Assembly: GCA_000149265.1 (NCBI GenBank)
Contig: CH003025.1
Location: forward strand, 333,234-397,233
Source: Ciona savignyi
Lineage: Eukaryota; Chordata; Ascidiacea; Phlebobranchia; Cionidae
Direction of reading: 5' to 3'
Length of the DNA: 64,000 nucleotides
The notes under the pieces were generated by a model. That model was not told where the DNA came from. It did no database searches and saw only the letters and a list, made by a program, of their open reading frames with translations. This document shows positions 12,601-23,500 of the stretch, piece by piece (the stretch's first letter is position 1; the number at the start of each line of letters is the position of its first letter). Made by a program: the position numbers and the translations under genes.

Positions 12601-13309
12601 GCTTTCGTACGTATGATGATTGTCAGTGTATCAACCCGCCTTGCGTTTTCCCTCTTATATATACATGAATAACCTATCTATAGCGGGTGGTATGGTTTTG
12701 TTACCGTGATCTTACGTTTGCTAGTCTTAGGTGCTATACTATCAGTCAAATTAACAATTGGTAATATATACTCCAAGCAGGTGATTTCGCAATAAATACG
12801 ATGAATAATATTTAATAGACGCACATTCTTACAGTCAACCTTTGCTTGCAACGGAAATATACTAATAGATAAATGAACTTTATAGTTTGGTATATTATAG
12901 CTAAAGTGCAGACGCATGCTAACGTTGCTTCGAATATTTTTCATTATAAACAAACATAGCTACACTTCAAATTATTGTACTGGATAACATGTGAGCAAAA
13001 ATAATTTAAATGTATTTTATCGTGCTGTAAAATTCGAAAGTTCAACGCTTTTTAAGTACTAGACTAAATCCATTAAACAGTACTTACAACTTAGTATCAA
13101 CGCAATTTAGTCGGTCCTTATTATTGGTTTTCAAAACCAATAAACATGTAAATAACGCACTTGTATTGTAATCAAGAGCAAAATCCGTGTATCGACTTTC
13201 GTCAAATTTCGCGGTTTGATTTTCCAGCTGCCACGACAGCTTGCGCACAAATGCGACGCAATCATTTTGCGCGTGTAATTTTTATAGGGGTTGGAGGACA
13301 GACAAAGAG
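9673..13309. other. Intergenic region, no gene seen
   Basis: AT-rich DNA between the coiled-coil gene and the small unknown gene. The open frames here have no coding-like composition or linked splice sites. Old SINE debris is visible near 10060-10165, 12425-12548 (minus) and 12590-12682 (plus), the last two again inverted. The promoter of the coiled-coil gene should lie just right of 9672. Confidence 0.6.
12425..12682. repeat. Inverted pair of family A SINE fragments
   Basis: A minus fragment (GGGTTACCGGAGCTAT to CAACCAACTAG) is followed after about 45 bp by a plus 3' fragment (GATTGTCAGTGTATCAACCC to ATGAATAACCTATC). Identified by comparison with the 4476-4774 copy. Confidence 0.6.
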
Positions 13310-14031
13310 ATGGCCGCTAAATTTAAATTCATCGTTGCATTAAACAGTGATTTTAACCCAAATAGCATGAATTCATTGCACCTAATGGACAGCGACACCA
13401 CGACCTTCCGGCCTCTTCAACGTCGCAAACTCCCCTCCACGTTTAATAAGGTGATTTCTAATATCCACAGCATCTGCTTACTTTCATTGCATTTGCAATA
13501 TCACTCACTATATACCTGATCGAGCAGCTGCGGTGTAATATGCAAGAAGCAGTAGCCAGCAGGTGATGGCTTATTTCTCAACTCAGCTGGGGAACGCGAA
13601 TCTGTTCGGCCCGAATAATATTTCCTACACCGACGCCATATCCACCTTGTATGCAGGTGTGGGTCAATAAATTTCGACTCAATCAAACGTATTGCGTACA
13701 CAGGATGTGCATTGTCAGGTGTATAAGCTTTGCACTTTCACATACACAATGAATTATGATATATCCGTACAAATTTATAGGTATTCGCATCGGATATCCA
13801 AAAGTGAAACATATCGAAGCTAATGAGGGACAAAGTACGGTATCGTCCAAAATAACATCTCCCGCTGTACTATTCGAATATCCTGAGTCGACCCCGGATA
13901 ACCAATTTTCGGCAAAATTCACCACGCAAGAATTGCATCTATGTCGTCACAATCACGCGAAAGTGACGAAAGGTTACCAAAGGTCAGCGACAGGTGACTT
14001 GGTGCGGATGTTACGCAACAATGACGACTAA
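13310..14031 (+). CDS. Small three-exon gene, unknown function
   Basis: Not recognised. Three exons join in phase: 13310-13450 (donor GTGATT), 13563-13656 (acceptor after AGCCAGCAG, donor GTGTGG) and 13781-14031 (acceptor after TTTATAG, stop TAA). The product is 161 residues from ATG 13310, which has G at -3 and +4, or 142 from the in-frame ATG at 13367. Exon 2 (VMAYFSTQLGNANLFGPNN and onward) has strong C/G third-position bias unlike the flanking AT-rich DNA, and the single junction phases fit all three exons; both argue for a real gene. The protein is hydrophilic and mildly basic, with no signal peptide, membrane segment or motif I know. A last donor-like GTGACT at about 13999 could extend it. 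It lies 3.5 kb upstream of Hox1 on the same strand but shows no relation to it. Confidence 0.6.
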
Positions 14032-17000
14032 ATGACATCGCTGATTGATGACATCACTTCCGTGGCTTTCATGTTTTTTGTTAATTTCGTAATGTTTTGA
14101 AATCGTATAAAGCTGGTATGATGCGCGTATACGTCAACTTTCCCCAATACATGAATATATTAACATATATGCTGCTGGTCTTACTGTACTGACCGATCGG
14201 AGCAGTGATTTTCTTCGTAGTCTGTACAATTATACTTGATTCGGACTTTAAAAATGTGGCGCTGGTGGGCAGGTTTAGCACGCATCTTGGTTGATCTTTG
14301 TTGAAATTCATGCGGTCACTGCTTTGAATATGGCGCTATATAAACGGTGCTTATCAAATTCGATTTCCGTGCGAAAATGTATATGATCTTAACTTTAACT
14401 TTGTGGCGCACATAAACAAGTGGAAAATAGCAGTTTTTTTCAATATCTCTTAATAAAGACTAATATGTCCCACAGTAATGCATTTATTGTGATTCCATCA
14501 TGATAAAGCGGTTTACGCGATTAGTTGATAGCTGACAGCGTTTCCGCATTCGATTAGGGCGTTAAAATCTTCTTTGAGTTTACAACTTCGTCTTGTTTAC
14601 ATTGTTCGGAAGTGCAAGGTTTGTTACGTCACAATGGCTTGCAACAATGCGTAGTGGCCACGTCGTCGTCTTCAAGGGGTCAGCCGAAAATGGCGGGTCG
14701 CAAAAGTTCGGCGCTGTCGCGACCCGATTTGGTTTATTCCACCACAATGGCCATTATGTCGTACATCGCGATAACGATCGTCCCATCTAGCTTCCAGGTA
14801 CATCAACTCGAGATTCGAGAATCTCTTAAAATTGTTTCGCTCCTACGCTTCTGTTTGTTCAATTTCTTCAGTTGCGCGACGAAGCCAATACGGCCAGACA
14901 GTGAAACGAGGAAAACAGAAATGTAAAATTTCTTTAAATTTAAATTCTTCTACACAAAAGTATATTGGTATTCTTGTTATGTTAATTTTAATCTGCTTTA
15001 GTGTGTATCGACATATAATTTTTTCAGCAAAATACAAGGATCTGTAAGATAAACCGGCTAAAAACATTACGCCGATATACTTAATTTGCTACATATTGGA
15101 TAAAAAATGAAATAAAATAACATTATGTAACGTGACAAAATTAAAAGCATTAAATTTGTTTTGTCTTAAACTAGCTTGGCCAAGTTTTTTCGTTTGTGGG
15201 CATATTTGGAACCTGCCCATATTTAGCACGTCTGTGAACGACACGTTAAATTAGAATCACAAACAAAATGAAAAATTCTTTCGAATTTAAATTCTTTGAA
15301 TGACTCAACTCTGGCTGGGTGACGTATGTTACCCTAGTGGCGACAAATGCTATTTTTAGGTTAGTTTCGAAATATGAGCGTTTTTCTAACAAAATTTATA
15401 ATTTGTTAAATTTAAATTGTGTTTTTTTGTTTTTTAGTATTTATTGTGCCTAATAAAGGAAAGAGGTGTCGAGTTTTATTTTTCCTCGTAGAAACTCTCC
15501 TTAAACGAAAATTCCAACTCCAGCAAAACCGGCCATAGATAATGGGCATTGTTTCACTATTATCCCCGCAACAACAACAAGGGGATAATAAGCAAACAAA
15601 CGAATGAACTTTTCACCCCGTGCGAGGGCCGGACAAGTGCTCTTGTCCATGTGCGGACACTGCCGCCACTCTGAAAGAGAAACAAAGAAACAACGAATCT
15701 CACGCATGGAGTGGGATAATAAAGAGAAACGAAACGAAAAACAGAAAGGGGCAGAGTATAAGACGACACGCCGAGGCAACGAGCAATCGCCAGTGCACAG
15801 GAATACGAAACGGCCGACGAGATAAGTTTTCGTTTCTTGCGTCTTTTGAGCGATTTCTCGGATATTTTTGCAAAGCATTAGCTGTAATTTCGTTTCATGC
15901 TAAAAAAACAGTATAGAGGATGGTTGACAATAATTTGAGTTTCATAGACAAGTTACCTTTGCTTCATTTAATGTATCCTAATTGCAAATTGCTTTTGTGT
16001 CCATGATAGATATTAGATTGCAATTGACGATTTGTTCAGACACACCGGATTGTACAAAAGGCGAAGAAAACTACATTAAAGGGTAAGAAAATTATCAAAT
16101 AATTTGGTTCTGACACTCGTGTAAAAAATATTTGCTAACATATAGCAGCCAAGGTATTTGTAAAATGGATGTGCTTTTTTTTCTCTTATTGCCAAAAGAT
16201 TACAATGTTAATTTTTTTAAAGTTTAATAAACTTCAGTACAGTGCGCACTGACAAGTTTACAATTCTGATAAGAAAAAAAATATGTCGTAGATTCAAAAC
16301 AAACAATTACCATCCACAAAACAATTGTTGTTAAAACTATTTTTAGTGTAAAGGCTTATCCATTTGCATGGCTGCTTTTTAAAACTGCAATCACATTTAA
16401 ACACGCTAGTGCAAGCCATTTATTCACCTGGAGAGCATCTATTCTAAGCAAACCACAACTATACGGGGCCGGCTAAACGGTACTTTTAATGCGTTTATTA
16501 TCGTAACCTAAATGTTGCTTTGGCTATGTAAATTCAGAGCTGTATTTCACGAAAAACAACAATTTGGATGTGTTTATTTTGACGGGCATTATTAAGTTGA
16601 TATCGTGTTGGCTTAGCACTGGGAACTGTTGTCAAATAGGATTAGTACACATCTAAGTCGATAATCCGTTTGCTTCTGGTAGTCGAGTCGAGTAGCTGTG
16701 ACGGCTTACGTGGCATTAGAGCCCAGCTCTCTTTAATTGTGTGGAAATGATTTTATAAGTTTAAAGCAAAAGGGTTTTTAACAAACAGCGGAGTAGTTAA
16801 AATATACACTTATTCCTATGGAAGTCAACCACAAAAAACATCGAATTTATTACAAAAATTTGCCCAATATTTTAAACAACCGTTTGACTTAATGTAAGTG
16901 ATACTGTTGTACATATAAACGACATTTGTATAACAAGTCAAGGTTCGATCCATCGTTTGCACTGATAAACGCCACCGCCTCGTATAGGTGGATTTTGCAA

Positions 17001-17562
17001 CAGTTGTTATTTAACAACATACCGTTAAAACAGTTTTGCTTTAAGAAGACACTGTATTGTTAACTGATATCTACAGCTTGTTCTTGTACATCGAAAATTA
17101 AACGCATCGCTCTCGTAAAACCCAACTTTCGACCACCAGATGTGTCTTTATTTACTTTTTAATTTCACCTTTAAATTTATTGGGTGACCCTTGATTTATT
17201 GCCAGCAACCGCATTTTAAATGGCGGCATACGATCGAAATAAAAACAAAGTAAATGTAAAAACACATAGTTCAGAGAGTGGTGCTATTTTTTAACCATTC
17301 GAAAAGATAACTATATATTCTCTCCGTTGAACCCTTCTTTAATTCCTGTTGTTTTCACGTTTAGCTTTAGTTTTAGGGACAACTGTGCATTAAATAAACA
17401 ACTTCAATTTGGCACACACTGCTTCAGCATACGACGTTTACACAGATTTTTCTCCTAATATCTAGAGTATCTATAGCTTAATTCATGCATTAGTTTTAAC
17501 CATTTATTTTAATTGCTATCTATACCCACATTAATCAACTTCTAATTGTAGGTGAACCCAAA
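14032..17562. other. Hox1 upstream region
   Basis: Apart from the possible exon at 14690 I see no gene. GC-richer islands (about 14590-14800, 15500-15830, 16600-16740) in AT-rich DNA are candidates for regulatory sequence. Around 15558-15590 there is a 10-bp inverted repeat (TATTATCCCC / GGGGATAATA) with a 13-nt loop. The start of Hox1 is preceded by an acceptor-like TCTAATTGTAG ending at 17551. Confidence 0.5.
14690..14926 (+). CDS. Possible orphan exon or short ORF with a hydrophobic segment
   Basis: An ATG with A at -3 and G at +4 opens a frame of 78 residues. The first 36 codons (14690-14797) are GC-richer than the surroundings and end at CTTCCAG/GTACAT, a usable phase-0 donor. They encode a basic start (MAGRKSS) and a hydrophobic run (MAIMSYIAITIV) that could be a signal anchor. 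I found no convincing downstream exon before Hox1. It could be a first exon, a short ORF, or chance within a conserved non-coding patch. Confidence 0.3.
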   Translation: MAGRKSSALSRPDLVYSTTMAIMSYIAITIVPSSFQVHQLEIRESLKIVSLLRFCLFNFFSCATKPIRPDSETRKTEM

Positions 17563-20500
17563 ATGAACTCTTATATGGAGTACCCGGTCCACACTCCCGA
17601 TTCCAACCCTTACATCACCCCTCAACGCCATCTACCCGCTTCTCCGGTGATTGAACATTCTATATCCGCACACGGCTATGGAGTTTGCTCCATGGAAGAG
17701 CAAGCGCGACTTCATCACGATGCGATTGTGACGTCACAGAACGACGGAAGCCCGACTAGAAGTTCCCCGGAAAATTCCCCGATCGCCCCAGGCTGCATTT
17801 CCCTCCCTAACGAGAATATTCCTTATCCTTACACAACGGGGTTGTCTTACACAGGAGCATCCCCGTATTACCCACAACCTGGGGTAACTACCGCAAATAC
17901 AACCTACCCTTCAGGCCAACAGTATCACACCAACGATACCTACCACTCCACAAACCCACTTTACCCAGGCACCTTCCCTAACACCCCGATGTATCAACAA
18001 TATAACCCTTGCTTGTTGGCGGCAAATGGCGGACACGAGGATGACTCGGCGATGAATTCTTGCCGGATCCGAGACCGGATTTCCCCGTCGACATCAGTCT
18101 TTGATTCCCGATCCCCAGCAACATGTCAAACCAACGAAGCAACCACAGGAAACACCTACGATTGGATGAAAATTAAAAGAAATCCACCGAAAAGTAGTAA
18201 GTCGATAACGTTGAAGTAAAGTAAAGTTCAATTTTAATTAACCAGGTGTCAAGGCAACGTCCGCCATTTTGTTATTGCACCACATTTGTAACGCAACAAT
18301 TGTGCAAAAAGCTTTTAAACAAAAAACTTTTTATTTTAAATTCCAAAAAGTGAAAATGGACTTTTCCAAAACACAATTAAAAAGGATATCGATTTCATTT
18401 CTTTGATTAAGCTTTAATTAGTGTGAAAATTGCCAATTTTATAAAGGGTTCGTGTAAAATCAATGGTGACCGCCATTACTCTTCGCTGTAAACTCCATTA
18501 ACACGATGCAGGCATTTAGATTTCCACAAACCAAACTTGTATCATAAATCACAGGTAGAAATTTACGAGCTTATTTTCGATCAAGTTCGTATGTTAAAAT
18601 AGCGCAGACCACCCGCAGTGACGTAGAACGTCCATAGAAATCCATCATAGTCACATGAAATTTAGTCGGGGACGCTTTTCATAACTTTCCCTACATTTTA
18701 TGGGCCACATCAGGCCGCTGTAGCCTTTGCATGAACCCATAGCTTTTAGCCACCGCGCGTTCTCTGTAACGCGGTTGACATCATAATAGAGAAAGTGCTG
18801 AAATAATAGACAGATTGAGTAATTTGGCCGCTTTATTTTAATGGCTTCACGCGGCTAAGTCCAACCTATTCGCTGTATGGTACCACCATTAACTATCCTG
18901 TCAACGTATATCTAGTTTCCATTACTTTAGTTTATGGCTGAAAACTAAAACCGACGCTCGGAGAAGGGAAAACTAACAGAACAAGAGTTAACACAATTCC
19001 GCCATTTTATTTCATGTTGTATATATTATATATCAAAGCAACAACACGACCAAAAAAGTTTACTCAATTATAATAGCAATCGAAAAATCGAGTGCAGCAG
19101 CAACACCCCATTACAAAGTTCGAAGATTATAAGAAAAATACCGGATATGTTGCTGTCTTGAAACGTCGATTTTGTGCAATCGTTTGAAACCCAAGCGGCA
19201 GTGGAACAGCAAGGAAGTTGTTTTTCCACGGGAACTCTGCGTTATCTTTTAAGGGGTGAAAAGGTAACGCGTTCCGCATCATTAGCATGTTGCCTTTGCG
19301 GACGACATCTGGTCACGTGGTATGTCCATCACATTTTGGAAGAATCCGGGTTCTTTGGATAACGATAGTCCATTGTGCTCCGAGATAAGCGGTACCTATT
19401 CGACTAATTACGACGACCTCTTTGTGACGTCACACCGCCGACCACCTGCGTGACGTCCTGCTTACGTAACAACGGACACTGATCGTTTTAACGTGTTTGT
19501 TATCGGAAACATGTTCTTCCCTTGTATATACACTTGTATATGGCGTCACAATACATTTGGTACGAACGACTCCGTCAGACGTCGCACCGTTCCACTTCAA
19601 ATTCATTGCAAACATTCCTGAAAGAAACTTGCAATCTGGTTTAATTGACATCGATATCTAAAACAATGCATCGAACCCGCAAATTTGTCGTGTATTCGCA
19701 CAATTAGCCACGCTGCTGCAAAGGCGACGGCCCTACTTCTATCGCTCGTGTGAATAAAGTCGGAGCGCCGCGGGATACAGCCGCCCGGGTTCGTGAACTC
19801 GCTGTCCTTTCCCTCACACCAACTGCGGCGTGTTGGGCGGACCGATTCCGGTAAATATGTACACAAGCGTCGTGTCCTTGTGCACTAGTCATCCGGAAAA
19901 TCGACCCCAAACCACAAAATATTTTCCCGTTTTTAGAGCGGCTGAGAGCGCCCAAGCGAAATCCACGACCGAGGTCTCAAGTGATCCGTATATCTACACT
20001 GTTCTTAACTCACTTAACACGAGCGTCGAAGGATGGCGGGATTGTTCTAAAACGAAAACTTTCAAACACGCAAAAAACGCACAAGCAATACTTGGGATTT
20101 TTATTGAGGAATATAAACACGGGAAAATACAATGATGATCGCCACAGCTTAGAATTCTACATGCTAGTTTATTAATCAAGTGCTTAGTTACCTCTCTATG
20201 GGCACAGTCATTTTTTCGGTGAAAAAAACGCCCGTACATTTAGATAAAATGTCGAAATAAAAAGATGCTATAGGAGAGCTCCCAAAATTATGGTTTTAAA
20301 AATATTCCAAATAGATAAAAAAACAGTCTGTAAGTCATCTTTTGGTGCAAAAAAACGTTCATAAATTTAGATAAAATCTCGAAATAAAAAGAAATTATCT
20401 TTACAACAGCTCCCTAAAACTTGAGATTAAAAATATCTTGATTAAATAAAATAAAACAGTCTGCAAGTAATCTTTCCATGCATTAAGATAAAATGTCAAA

Positions 20501-23500
20501 ATAAAAAAAATGAAAAGTCTCTTTACGACAGCCCCGTAAAACTGTAGTTTAAAAATATTCAGATTAGAGAAAAAAACATCTGTAAGGCCCCTTGGCACCT
20601 GTCGAAGATGATTCATCATAACGATCAATTGACCTCTCACTTTACCAAGCCTTCAAGTTGTGACACAATTTCACCTCACGAATATATCTATCATCAACAA
20701 ATAATTCATCAAGGGACATGCCTTAGAAATGCAAACAATGTTGAGAGATTCATTGCGTGTTTACATATTCTCAAAGTACTGGAACCATCAACTCATGACG
20801 ATTTTGTCCACGAATTTGTCGCTCAAATTTATGATATAATTATTATTCAACCAGAGGGCGAATTATTTTTTACTGTTTTTTTAACGCCAGGAATCATATT
20901 TGATTGGTGAATGAGGAATGTATAACCTGACTAGTAAATGGAATAAAAATGAAAAAAGCATTAACCTAAAAATAAAGAAAAAAAATCTGACGTCCAAATT
21001 GTAACTATATGACACATTTAGATGAGCTTAATGTGTCAATATTGTGTACACGTTATAATGTTTTAGGGGACATTTCTGCACTAAGTATTGATTAGTTTAA
21101 CTATTGAATATAATTTGAAAACATTATTTGCTATTCGAAGAGAGTCGTTTATAAAGATTATCAATCAAAACTTTTTTCCAAAAAGGCATTTTTTGTATCA
21201 AAAACTTAGAGTATAGGGCACTGTACACCCACAGTAGGGAGTGATGGGAAGTTAAAACAACAGTCGTATCTAAGGTTGGATCAGCTGTTAAGGATGAAAC
21301 GATAAAACATCTCCCAGGCGCGTTAAACAAATACATTTGTTTTCTATTTGAAATGTAATATCGAAGATATGTTTCGCGGACGCCGTTTCTACAATATTTC
21401 GTCTGGTCCCTTGGCCTTAATTATTCCTATCGTGTCCTCGTTTGTCTAGTGCGACATCACAATTGCCATTATGATTCCATTAGCGAAACAATGGCGCGTT
21501 CACGCGTGGCCAATCCCGGCAGACTAATCGCCGTCACGTGCCAGGGTGTCGCGTTTTTGAAACTTCGATTTTCGAATCGAAATCTGTAACGAATGTTCGA
21601 TCTGGGAATAGCGTCTCGAATCGCTATATTACCGTGAATCATACTCGATCAATCGAACGGGACAAGATATGACTAATAACCAAATCGCTTATCATAATTA
21701 ACCATTATGGATGTAACCCTATTATGCTGAGTTGTTTCAACGAAGTGAAGAGGCAAACTTGATTTAATTTCACATTCAGAATAGGGACATAACACTTATA
21801 ACATCTAAAGTATGGCATAACGCTATGGTCGAATAATAATAATGCATCTGAAGGGTGACCAGTCAACTGAACCCCTTACAACTGAACCCCTTACAACTGA
21901 GCCCCTACAACTGAACCCCTTTACAACTGAACCCCTTTTAACCGAACGCTTTTAACTGAAAAGGGGATTCAGTTGTAAAGAGGTTCAATTGAAATGGGTT
22001 CAGTTGTAAAGGGGTTCAGTTTTAAGGGGTTCAGTTAAAAGGAGTTCAGTTGTAAGGGGCTTAATTGTAGGGGTTCAGTTGTAAAGGGTTCAGTTGTAAG
22101 GGTTCAGTTGTAAGGGGTTCAGTTGTAAGGGGTTCAGTTGTCATGGAACCATCTGAAGGGTTGACATGCAACCGTGCAATAATGACCAATCAACTGACAA
22201 GGGCGACATAAGTCTTCATTAACCAAAGACACTAATAACATTTTAACGCTAATCAAAGTCAACTGTGCAATCCATTTGTATATTATTCGGCGTAAGCACC
22301 GCAATAACTATTTTAGTAAAACCAATAATAAATATATCTGAGCATGGAATTCAATACTAGACAGAGTATGAACCAGAAATCACTCCCATTTTCTAAACAT
22401 AGATATTTCGCCGAATTTAGGGAGTCAAAAACCGTTTTGTATCTTTCTCCTAAACATTAGTCAGCACATATGTAATAAATCACACACTTCATAATGTTTA
22501 CTCTTTATAATTTTTTTTCAATAAGAAAGAGGTTATATATTTACGTGTTACTTATAGTATGCAATATATTATTAAACTCTAATTTTTAAGTAAATGCGAT
22601 TATATTCAACATACAATCAATGTTTATATGCTTTAAAGCATTAACATCTAACATTTACATACCGTTTCAAAATAGTTACTCTGCCAATATATAGGCTAAA
22701 TTTAGACCAAATTTACTATATTTTTACAATTATACATCATTACCAGCTATGTAGTATGTGTATAAATTTGAATGAAGCCCAAGAGTGTTGAGTTTAAGTG
22801 CATACAATGAATGTTTCCAAACGATTAGTTTTCTGTGGTAACTTAACCCGATTCCTTTCGCAGTATACTACGCCCAAAACAAAATGGCGGACTACAGTTA
22901 CGGGTCGAGCGGCAACGGCAGGACGAACTTCACCACGAAGCAACTTACCGAGCTCGAGAAAGAGTTTCATTTCAACAAATACCTAACCCGAGCAAGGCGG
23001 GTGGAAATTGCGGCAGCATTACATTTAAACGAAACACAGGTAAATGGAGTTGTATACAGAATTAATGTTAACGAACTTTTATACTGAAAATCTTTGCGTC
23101 GAAGTTCAAACTTTAACCTAAACATCATACCGGGTGACTCTGTCCTACAAATGTCAAGCAGTAATATCAGATGTAAAGTAAGGTGAAAAAACACGGCTAT
23201 TTAAAATTTCGAATACGTTTACCGAAAAATATATATCGTATAATTTATTTTTAACGGAAACTGTAATATTAATGCTGATATTACAAAACATTGTTTAAAA
23301 ATAAAAATGAGAGTAATTGCAGTTTTTCTTTTACCATTTGTCACTGTCAGTCATAATTACACACGAAACGAAATATCAATACATTTTTCTCCCATCGCCC
23401 AATCAGAAAAAAACTATTTTTAACTATGTAAACCTTAAGATTTACTATTGTGCTTTTTAGGCCTATTTAGAGTTTTTTAATTTTCAATGGCAATTTTGGT

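Larger units (their letters stand above)
18197..22863 (+). other. Hox1 intron 1
   Basis: A 4.7-kb intron with GT-AG ends (GTAAGT ... TTTCGCAG). GC-richer patches around 19150-19990 and 21360-21700 stand out and are candidates for enhancers; the second has a CACGTG box and GATA and TAATTA motifs. It also carries two repeat arrays listed separately. A 100-codon open frame near 20608-20910 has no recognisable product. Confidence 0.7.

Noticed and set aside
15501-15916. Overlapping open frames on both strands upstream of Hox1
   Set aside because: Several frames are open at once in a purine-rich stretch; none shows a conserved motif. Treated as possible regulatory DNA.
20608-20910. 100-codon open frame in Hox1 intron 1
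   Set aside because: No recognisable domain, AT-driven composition, no splice sites fitting a gene, and adjacent to a repeat array.
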